Source: Tardiphaga sp. vice304
GTDB taxonomy: Bacteria; Pseudomonadota; Alphaproteobacteria; Rhizobiales; Xanthobacteraceae
DNA: 64,000 bases
Assembly (NCBI RefSeq): GCF_007018905.1
Contig: NZ_CP041402.1
Span: 2,034,001-2,098,000 of the forward strand
Direction: 5' to 3'
Shown here: piece by piece, positions 57,948 through 64,000 of the stretch
Layout: each line of letters opens with the position of its first letter
Numbering within the stretch: position 1 is the stretch's first letter
Made by a program: the position numbers and the translations under genes
Notes under the pieces: model-generated
Told to the model about the DNA's origin: nothing
What the model saw: only the letters and a program-made list of their open reading frames with translations
The model's database searches: none

Positions 57948-59897
57948 ATGGACCTTTTTACCAAAGCCGCCGAACTCGGAATCCAGACCGGTTTTCATGA
58001 TGGGCAGGGGCACTGGCACACCACCGACGAAGCCGCGCTCAAGATCATTCTCGACGCCATGCCGGTGCGTACCCAGCACCGCTTTCTTACCGGACCGGTG
58101 GTGGTGCGGGCCGAGCAGGCCGAGCGGACCTTTCTGACCGACGCAGCCAGTTTCCCGCTGAAGTGGGAAATCATCGACGGGGTCAAAGTCCTGGCCGAGG
58201 GCGAAACCGCTGATCGCAGCATCCTGTGGCCGCTCGACCTGCCGGTCGGGGTGTGGCGGGTCCGGCTGACCGACGCCTCGTTGTTCTCCGAAGAGGCGCC
58301 GGTCATCGTGGCGCCGGCCAAGGCGTTCCCCGGCGAGTTCGAGCGGTCCTGGATCCTCGCGGTGCAACTCTACGGGCTGCGCTCGGAGCGCAACTGGGGC
58401 ATTGGCGACTTTACCGACTTGCAGCGGCTGATCGAGATGGCGGCGTCGCTCGGCGCCGGCGGCGTCGGGCTCAATCCGCTCCATGCCCTGTTCGACGATC
58501 GCCCCGCCGAATGCAGCCCGTATTCGCCGAACAGCCGGCTGTTTCTCAATCCGCTCTATATCGACGTCGAGGCATTACACGAATTCGCTGCCACGGACAG
58601 CGGCGACACGCTGGCTCGTCTGCGCGCCAGCCCGCAAGTCGAGTACGCCGCAGTGGCCGCCGCGAAGAGCGAGGCGATGCGTGCAGCCTTCGAGATCTTC
58701 AACGCAGATCCGGCGTCGCCCCGCCAGGTCGCCTTCGCCGCCTTTCGCGCCGAACGCGCGCCGCTGCTGACGCGCTTTGCCTGTTTCGAGATGCTGCGGC
58801 ACAAATATCAGAGCGCGTGGTGGGACTGGCCGGAAGAATTCCAGCACCCCGACGACGACCAGTGCGCCCGTCTGCGCGCCGGCCATGACGCCAAGGAAGT
58901 GGCCTATATCGAATACGTGCAGTGGAACGCCGACCTTCAGCTCAAGGCCTGCCATGACCTCACGGCCAGGCTCGGCATGAAGGTCGGGCTCTATCTCGAC
59001 GTCGCCGTCGGCGTCCAGAGCGGCGGGTTCGATGCCTGGAACGAACAGGTTGCCGTTTCGCGCCATTTGTCGATCGGCGCGCCGCCGGATCTGCTGCAGC
59101 CGGCCGGGCAGAACTGGGGTCTCGCCGGCTTCAACGGCGCCGGGCTCGAGACCAATTCCTTTGTGCCGTTCAAGGACATGCTGCGGGCATCGATGCGCTA
59201 CGCCGGCGCGATCCGGCTCGATCATGTGCTCGGCCTCAACCGGCTTTACGTGGTGCCGCACGGCTATTCGGCCGCCAATGGCGCCTATGTGAAGATGCCG
59301 CTGCAGGCGTTGCTGGCCGTGACGGCACAGGAGAGCGTTGCCAACCACTGCGTGGTGATCGGCGAAGATCTCGGCACCGTGCCGGACGGCTTCCGCGATG
59401 AACTCGCCGACTGGGGCGTCTGGTCATATCTTGTCATGATGTTCGAGCGCGACAGTCACGCCGCGTTCCGTGATTTGGGCCACTACGCCACCAACGCGCT
59501 TGTGACCTTCAACACCCACGACCTTCCGACCTTCGCGGGCTGGCGCAGCTATGCCGATCTGGTGCTGAAACGATCGCTCGGCATCGATCCTGGCGAGAGC
59601 GACGACGCCCGGCGCTATGCCATCGAGAAACTCGGCGACATCCTGCGCCAGCACGGCATCGATCATGCCGACCTGGACGGCGTGATCCGCTTCCTGTCGC
59701 TGACATCGACGCGGATGCTGGCGATCGGACTCGAGGACCTGCTCGGCGTGGTCGATCAGCCCAACATTCCCGGCACCATCGACGAGCACCCGAACTGGCG
59801 GCAGCGCCTGCCCGTGGCCGTGGACGAAATCGCGGAGGTGATCGACGCGGGCGCGCTTCGAAGCGCCTTGCACGAACGTTCGGGCGAGGTCGCCTGA
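57948..59897 (+). CDS. malQ: 4-alpha-glucanotransferase MalQ (amylomaltase)
   Basis: A 649-residue GH77 enzyme that moves glucan segments between chains and releases glucose. ATG 57948 starts MDLFTKAAELGIQTGFHDGQ; a longer frame to 57921 is possible. The core shows ERNWGIGDFTDLQRLIEMAA and LNPLHALFDDRPAECSPYSP. The nucleophile Asp is in AIRLDHVLGLNRLYVVPHG, the acid Glu in VVIGEDLGTVPDGFRD, and FNTHDLPTFAGW lies near the end. The stop is two bases before the GH15 gene, so both are one transcript. Confidence 0.94.
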   Translation: MDLFTKAAELGIQTGFHDGQGHWHTTDEAALKIILDAMPVRTQHRFLTGPVVVRAEQAERTFLTDAASFPLKWEIIDGVKVLAEGETADRSILWPLDLPVGVWRVRLTDASLFSEEAPVIVAPAKAFPGEFERSWILAVQLYGLRSERNWGIGDFTDLQRLIEMAASLGAGGVGLNPLHALFDDRPAECSPYSPNSRLFLNPLYIDVEALHEFAATDSGDTLARLRASPQVEYAAVAAAKSEAMRAAFEIFNADPASPRQVAFAAFRAERAPLLTRFACFEMLRHKYQSAWWDWPEEFQHPDDDQCARLRAGHDAKEVAYIEYVQWNADLQLKACHDLTARLGMKVGLYLDVAVGVQSGGFDAWNEQVAVSRHLSIGAPPDLLQPAGQNWGLAGFNGAGLETNSFVPFKDMLRASMRYAGAIRLDHVLGLNRLYVVPHGYSAANGAYVKMPLQALLAVTAQESVANHCVVIGEDLGTVPDGFRDELADWGVWSYLVMMFERDSHAAFRDLGHYATNALVTFNTHDLPTFAGWRSYADLVLKRSLGIDPGESDDARRYAIEKLGDILRQHGIDHADLDGVIRFLSLTSTRMLAIGLEDLLGVVDQPNIPGTIDEHPNWRQRLPVAVDEIAEVIDAGALRSALHERSGEVA

Positions 59898-59899
59898 CG

Positions 59900-61702
59900 T
59901 TGTCGGGCCTTATCGAGGACTATGCGCTGATCGGCGATTGCGAGACCGCCGCTCTGGTCAACCGCGACGGGTCGATCGACTGGCTGTGCTGGCCGGCGTT
60001 CGATTCCGATGCCTGCTTCAGTGCGCTGCTCGGCGATAGAAAGCATGGCCATTGGGGCATCGCGCCCATAGCCGAGGTGACCAGGTGTACGCGACGATAT
60101 CGCGGCGACACGTTGATCCTGGAGACGACCTTTGAGACGGCCGAGGGGGCGATCACCCTGATCGACTTCATGCCGCCGCGCGGCGCGGCCTCCGACGTGG
60201 TCCGCATCGTGCGCGGCGAGCGGGGCTTCGTGAAGCTGCGGATGGAGCTGGTGGTGCGGTTCGGCTTCGGCGTCAACATTCCCTGGGTGCAGCGACAGGA
60301 CGACGGCACGCTGCTCGGCATCTGCGGGCCCGACATGGCGGTGCTGCGCACCCCGGTAGCGACGCATGGCGAAGACCTGACCACGGTTGCCGAATTCGAA
60401 ATCCGCGCCGGCGACAGCGTGCCGTTCGTGCTGACTTACGCTCCGTCGCATCTGCCGGTGCCGGCGCCGATCGATGCCGAAGGCGCCCTGACGGACACCG
60501 AGGATTTCTGGACCGAATGGAGCGGGCGCTGCACCTATAAAGGCGAGAGCCGCGATCTGGTGATGCGCTCGCTGATCACGCTGAAGGCGCTGACCTATGC
60601 GCCGACCGGAGGAATCGTCGCGGCGCCCACCACTTCGTTGCCGGAGAAGCTCGGCGGCAGCCGCAATTGGGACTATCGCTATTGCTGGCTGCGCGATGCC
60701 ACCTTCACGCTCATGGTCTTGATGAACTCCGGCTATACTGAAGAAGCGCTGGCCTGGCACCATTGGCTGCTGCGCGCCGCGGCAGGTTCGCCCGCCGATA
60801 TGCAGATCATGTATGGCATCATGGGCCAGCGTCGGTTGCTGGAGTGGGAGGCCGACTGGCTGCCCGGCTATGAAGGCGCGCAGCCGGTCCGGGTCGGCAA
60901 CGCCGCGCATGCGCAAATGCAGCTCGACGTCTATGGCGAACTGATCGATACCTTGCATCAGTTTCGATTGGCGGAGCTGGAGCTCGACGGCGAAAGCTGG
61001 GCGGTGGCGCTCCGGGTGCTCGAACACCTCGCCGGCGTCTGGGACCAGCCCGATCACGGCATCTGGGAGCGCCGCGGCGTCGGCCATCATTACGTTTTCT
61101 CGAAAGTGATGTGCTGGGTGGCGTTTGATCGCGGTATCCGCAGCGCCGAGAAATTCGGTCTCGACGGACCGCTCGACGAGTGGCGCGCGTTGCGCGACAC
61201 CATTCACCGCGACGTTTGCGAGAAAGGTTTCGACAAGGATCAGAACGCCTTCATGGAATTCTACGGCGCCGATGTGCTGGACGCCAGCAATCTGCTGCTG
61301 TCGCCGGTTGGCTTCTTGCCGGCGTCCGATCCGCGCATCCAGGGCACCATCGCGGCCACCGAACGCCATCTGATGCGCGACGGTTTCGTGCTGCGCCACG
61401 ATCCGCGCGAACAGACCGGCGAGACGCAGCCAGTGGAGGGCGCCTTCCTGGCCTGCAGCCTGTGGCTGGCGGATGCGTATCTGCTCGCCGGCGAGATCGC
61501 CAAGGCGCAGGCACTGTTCGATCGTGTCACAGGCATTGCCAATGACGTCGGCTTGCTGGCCGAGGAATACGACTCGATCGCGCGGCGCCAGACCGGAAAT
61601 TTCCCGCAGGCGCTGACCCATATCGCGCTGGTCAACACCGCGCATAATCTATCCGGCGCAAAGCGCGCGGCGGAAAAGAAGCGGTCGCGCTCGGATTGCT
61701 AG
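59900..61702 (+). CDS. GH15 glucan/trehalose hydrolase (glucoamylase-like)
   Basis: A 600-residue protein starting at TTG 59900, two bases after the malQ stop. An N-terminal beta-sandwich domain (IEDYALIGDCETAALVNRDG, SIDWLCWPAFDS) is followed by an (alpha/alpha)6 barrel. The barrel holds GSRNWDYRYCWLRDATFTLM and HGIWERRGVGHHYVFSK, where Glu is the probable acid. Members of this GH15 branch split alpha-1,4-glucan or trehalose. Given trehalose synthesis next door, a trehalase role is as likely as glucoamylase; the sequence does not decide. It is cytoplasmic, as no signal peptide is visible. Confidence 0.88.
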   Translation: MSGLIEDYALIGDCETAALVNRDGSIDWLCWPAFDSDACFSALLGDRKHGHWGIAPIAEVTRCTRRYRGDTLILETTFETAEGAITLIDFMPPRGAASDVVRIVRGERGFVKLRMELVVRFGFGVNIPWVQRQDDGTLLGICGPDMAVLRTPVATHGEDLTTVAEFEIRAGDSVPFVLTYAPSHLPVPAPIDAEGALTDTEDFWTEWSGRCTYKGESRDLVMRSLITLKALTYAPTGGIVAAPTTSLPEKLGGSRNWDYRYCWLRDATFTLMVLMNSGYTEEALAWHHWLLRAAAGSPADMQIMYGIMGQRRLLEWEADWLPGYEGAQPVRVGNAAHAQMQLDVYGELIDTLHQFRLAELELDGESWAVALRVLEHLAGVWDQPDHGIWERRGVGHHYVFSKVMCWVAFDRGIRSAEKFGLDGPLDEWRALRDTIHRDVCEKGFDKDQNAFMEFYGADVLDASNLLLSPVGFLPASDPRIQGTIAATERHLMRDGFVLRHDPREQTGETQPVEGAFLACSLWLADAYLLAGEIAKAQALFDRVTGIANDVGLLAEEYDSIARRQTGNFPQALTHIALVNTAHNLSGAKRAAEKKRSRSDC

Positions 61703-61724
61703 GCGCATGCGCCTTAATGAACAT

Positions 61725-61879
61725 TGTCATCCCGGCAAGCGAGCTTGCGAGCGCAAGCCGGGACCTATAGCCTCCGTCCTCCCGATGAGACGCCGTGGCA
61801 ATGTCTGATAGCTGCGACGAGCCCGGAGGGTATGGGTCCCGGCTCGGCGTTCGCTGGCGCTCACTGGGCCGGGACGACA
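61725..61879. repeat. Dispersed inverted-repeat element, second copy
   Basis: Similar to 32246-32391: outer arms TGTCATCCCGGC and GCCGGGACGACA, the phrase GCGAGCGCAAGCCGGGAC and internal GTATGGGTCCCGGC. It fills the gap between the convergent GH15 and HAD genes and ends one base before the HAD stop. Confidence 0.78.
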
Positions 61880-61880
61880 G

Positions 61881-62693
61881 CTAGCCCCCGGCATTCCTCC
61901 GCAAGATCAATTCCACCGCGCCGGCGAAACCGTCCTCTTCGTTCGACGTCGTGACATCCGTCGCTTTTGCCTTCACATCATCCGTTGCATTGCCCATCGC
62001 TACCGACAGCCCCGAAAACTTGAACATAGGCAGATCGTTCTGCATATCGCCGATGGTGGCAATAGCATCGAGCGGAATATTCAGCCGTTTGGCCATCGCG
62101 GCGACGAAGGTGCCCTTGTTCTGGCCGGGCGGGGTAATGTCGAGATAATAGTTCTGCGAGCGGACCGCGACGGCGCTTTCGCCGAGCGCCTGCTGCATCG
62201 CCGCCTCGCAGCGCTCCAGCAACGGGAAGTCGTCGCTGGCGCCGACGACCTTGCAGACCCGGCCGAGATACGGCGTGAAATGATCGACGATCACCGGATC
62301 GTGCTGGATCGTGCTCTGCTCACGCGGCACGTAGATTCCGTCGTTGCGCTTGATCAGCCATTCGTCATTGGTGAAGATCCAGGGATCGACGCCATATTGC
62401 TCCAGCACCTCGATGGCGCGCGCGGCGGCAGCCTGCGGGATCAGATGCTGGGCGATGACTTTCAACTGGCCATCGACGATCGAGCTGCCGTTGAACGGGC
62501 CGATCGGCAGCGTGATGCCGAGCGGCTCGACCAGAAACCGCATGCCGACCGGCGGCCGGCTCGAAGTGATGGTGAAGCCGATGCCGGCATCGCGCAGCTT
62601 CTGCACGGCCGCGCGGGCGGCGTCGGTGAGGACCTTCTCCTTGGTCACCATGGTGCCGTCGACATCGGAAACAACGAGCGCAATACGAGTCAT
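61881..62693 (-). CDS. Cof-type HAD-IIB phosphatase
   Basis: A 270-residue soluble phosphatase. HAD motif I is ALVVSDVDGTMV with its nucleophilic Asp. TITSSRPPVGMRF is motif II. Motif III/IV is DAIATIGDMQNDLPMFKFS, with GLSVAMGNATDDVK as the typical Cof ending. It probably acts on a sugar phosphate or a nucleotide of this pathway; the substrate is not readable. Its ATG overlaps the gntK stop by four bases. Confidence 0.88.
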   Translation of the reverse strand: MTRIALVVSDVDGTMVTKEKVLTDAARAAVQKLRDAGIGFTITSSRPPVGMRFLVEPLGITLPIGPFNGSSIVDGQLKVIAQHLIPQAAAARAIEVLEQYGVDPWIFTNDEWLIKRNDGIYVPREQSTIQHDPVIVDHFTPYLGRVCKVVGASDDFPLLERCEAAMQQALGESAVAVRSQNYYLDITPPGQNKGTFVAAMAKRLNIPLDAIATIGDMQNDLPMFKFSGLSVAMGNATDDVKAKATDVTTSNEEDGFAGAVELILRRNAGG

Positions 62694-63214
62694 GTAGAAG
62701 TCCTGTTAGATAGCTGGCCGATGATCGCATCGACGATCGCTTCGACCGGGGCATCGATCGCAACCGAAATGGGCCTTTCATCCGGAGCCGGCGGCTCCAG
62801 CGTCTTGAACTGGCTGTCGAGCAGGCCCGGCGGCATGAAGTGGCCCTTTCGGCTCTTCAATCGGTCCGCGATCAGCGCCGGGTTGCCGTCGAGATAGACG
62901 ATGCCGATATCGCGGCGGCCGTGCACCAGCACGTCGCGATAGGCACGCTTCAGCGCCGAGCAGGCGACGACGACATGGCCGCCGCTGCAGGATACTCTTT
63001 CGATCTCGTCGGCGATCGCCTGCAGCCACGGCCAGCGGTCGTCGTCGGTGAGCGGATGGCCTGCGCTCATCTTGGCGACATTAGCTTTGGGGTGAAAATC
63101 GTCGCCGTCCTCAAAGGTCCAGCCGAGCCGTTCGGCGAGCTTTTCGGCGATCGTGCTCTTGCCGGAGCCGGCCACGCCCATCACGACCAGCGCGCAGAAC
63201 TTTGCATCATCCAT
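62690..63214 (-). CDS. gntK: Gluconokinase GntK
   Basis: A 174-residue kinase that makes 6-phosphogluconate. The P-loop is VMGVAGSGKSTIAEKLA, followed by FEDGDDFHPKANVAKMSAGH with substrate-binding residues and ACSALKRAYRDVL typical of gluconokinases. ATG 63214 overlaps the end of pgl by eight bases, so the larger frame to 63280 is not used. With pgl and zwf it supplies 6-phosphogluconate for the Entner-Doudoroff or pentose-phosphate route. Confidence 0.92.
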   Translation of the reverse strand: MDDAKFCALVVMGVAGSGKSTIAEKLAERLGWTFEDGDDFHPKANVAKMSAGHPLTDDDRWPWLQAIADEIERVSCSGGHVVVACSALKRAYRDVLVHGRRDIGIVYLDGNPALIADRLKSRKGHFMPPGLLDSQFKTLEPPAPDERPISVAIDAPVEAIVDAIIGQLSNRTST

Positions 63215-63950
63215 TATCGCGGTCCGGCATTGCCGAGCGGTCGCACAGGAAGACGGTTTCGCCAGCGCGGGCGCGCGCACGGTTGGCCGGCAGGTCTTCG
63301 CCGGACATCAGGCGCGACAGGATGGCGCGCTTGTCAGGACCGCCGAGCAGGAACAGCATCTCGCGGCACGATCCCAGCGCCGGCAGGGTCAGCGATACCC
63401 TGGGCACGAACGGCGCCACATGGGCTTCGGGAACGCCGACCACCCAATGGTCGGTCACCTCGATCGCCGGATAGGTCGGAAACAACGAGGCGACGTGGCC
63501 ATCGGGGCCGACGCCCATCAGTACCACGTCGAACAGCGGATGCGCCGGATCGAGGTCCTGCGCGCCATTGAATAATTGTAGCTCGCGTTCATACGACGTG
63601 GCGGCCTCGGCGGGGCTGCCGGCGCTGGTATTTATCGGGTGAATGTTGGCGGCCGGTGCGCAGCGATCGAGGAAGATCGCGCGGGCCTTGCTCATATTAT
63701 GCAAGGAATCGCCGGGCGGCACGAAGCGGTCGTCGCCGATGAACCAGTGCACGCGGGGCCATGGAATCCGGCCGGCAAAGGGCTGCTGGCCGAGCAGCTC
63801 ATAAAGCTGCTTCGGGCTGGATCCGCCGGTCAGGCAAATCGCGATCCGGCCGGGATTGTCTGCAATCCGCGCCATCACGCGCGCGGCGGCGGCCTCGGCG
63901 AGCGCGGCGGCGTCATCGACAACGACGATTGCTGGGCTTGGGGCGGCCAT
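63207..63950 (-). CDS. pgl: 6-phosphogluconolactonase Pgl
   Basis: A 247-residue enzyme that opens the lactone made by glucose-6-phosphate dehydrogenase. It has ICLTGGSSPKQLYELLGQ, VHWFIGDDRFVPPGDSLHNM and LMGVGPDGHVASLFP, all signature stretches of the DevB/SOL family. ATG 63950 overlaps the zwf stop (TGATG), so this start is preferred to an upstream TTG at 63956. Confidence 0.94.
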   Translation of the reverse strand: MAAPSPAIVVVDDAAALAEAAAARVMARIADNPGRIAICLTGGSSPKQLYELLGQQPFAGRIPWPRVHWFIGDDRFVPPGDSLHNMSKARAIFLDRCAPAANIHPINTSAGSPAEAATSYERELQLFNGAQDLDPAHPLFDVVLMGVGPDGHVASLFPTYPAIEVTDHWVVGVPEAHVAPFVPRVSLTLPALGSCREMLFLLGGPDKRAILSRLMSGEDLPANRARARAGETVFLCDRSAMPDRDNG

Positions 63951-64000
63951 CAGCAAAGCTTCCGCCAGCTGCGACCCTCACGTGTCATCAGTTCATCGGC
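63950..64000 (-). CDS. zwf: Glucose-6-phosphate dehydrogenase, last 16 residues (cut by window edge)
   Basis: The frame ADELMTREGRSWRKLC and TGA matches the C-terminal ADEL...EGR.W endings of Zwf in this bacterial group. The overlap with pgl and the zwf-pgl order, standard in Rhizobiales, support it. Too little sequence is present for more. Confidence 0.72.
   Translation of the reverse strand, partial: ADELMTREGRSWRKLC

Overview
The window looks like chromosome of a Nitrobacteraceae-type alphaproteobacterium (Bradyrhizobium / Rhodopseudomonas / Afipia group). This is an inference from gene content and protein similarity recalled from these families, not from a search. The core parts are GC-rich, with tight overlapping operons and REP-like palindromes between convergent genes.

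Layout. (1) 1-2976 is a decaying copper/envelope segment: the C-terminus of CopD, a broken Cys-rich copper-binding protein, an intact DUF305 protein, a frameshifted OpgC, a truncated cytochrome c and an IS256-family relic. (2) 3301-5435 is a P4-type tyrosine integrase split by an IS5-family element, with a 3-bp target duplication. (3) 5620-28227 is a 22.6-kb genomic island in the 3' end of a tRNA-Ile2(CAU) gene, bounded by a 48-bp direct repeat (5620-5667 and 28228-28275). From left to right it carries an integrase/Xis-like/winged-helix operon, a long Dam-type (D12) DNA methylase, an IS3-family (IS407-type) element, a P-loop NTPase, an HWE histidine kinase, an IS21-family element, a CHAT-peptidase relic, a serine recombinase, a second IS5-family copy, an array of small exported Cys-rich proteins, an MHYT hybrid histidine kinase, a J-domain-like coiled-coil protein and a PcfJ-like protein.

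(4) 28304-43710 is ordinary core: three solute-binding proteins, MobA, TusA, a frameshifted oxalate/formate-type MFS transporter, a DapA-like protein that lacks the usual Schiff-base lysine, small hypotheticals, and a divergent Ku / LigD pair for non-homologous end joining.

(5) 43711-64000 is an alpha-glucan/trehalose locus. One six-gene operon (glgE, treS-maltokinase, glgB, glgX, treZ, treY, minus strand, gaps of -4 to +11 bp) lies divergent from malQ and a GH15 glucanase. Together these can interconvert glycogen-like glucan, maltose-1-phosphate, maltose and trehalose. A second operon (zwf end, pgl, gntK, HAD phosphatase) feeds glucose-6-phosphate and gluconate into the oxidative pentose-phosphate/Entner-Doudoroff route.

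The strongest candidate for something undescribed is the island array at 19809-22683. It holds seven small signal-peptide proteins in three paralogous families, with two further relics and a segmental duplication, which suggests active duplication and turnover. The second most useful result is the resolved history of the tRNA-Ile2 site, where two unrelated integrases appear stacked.
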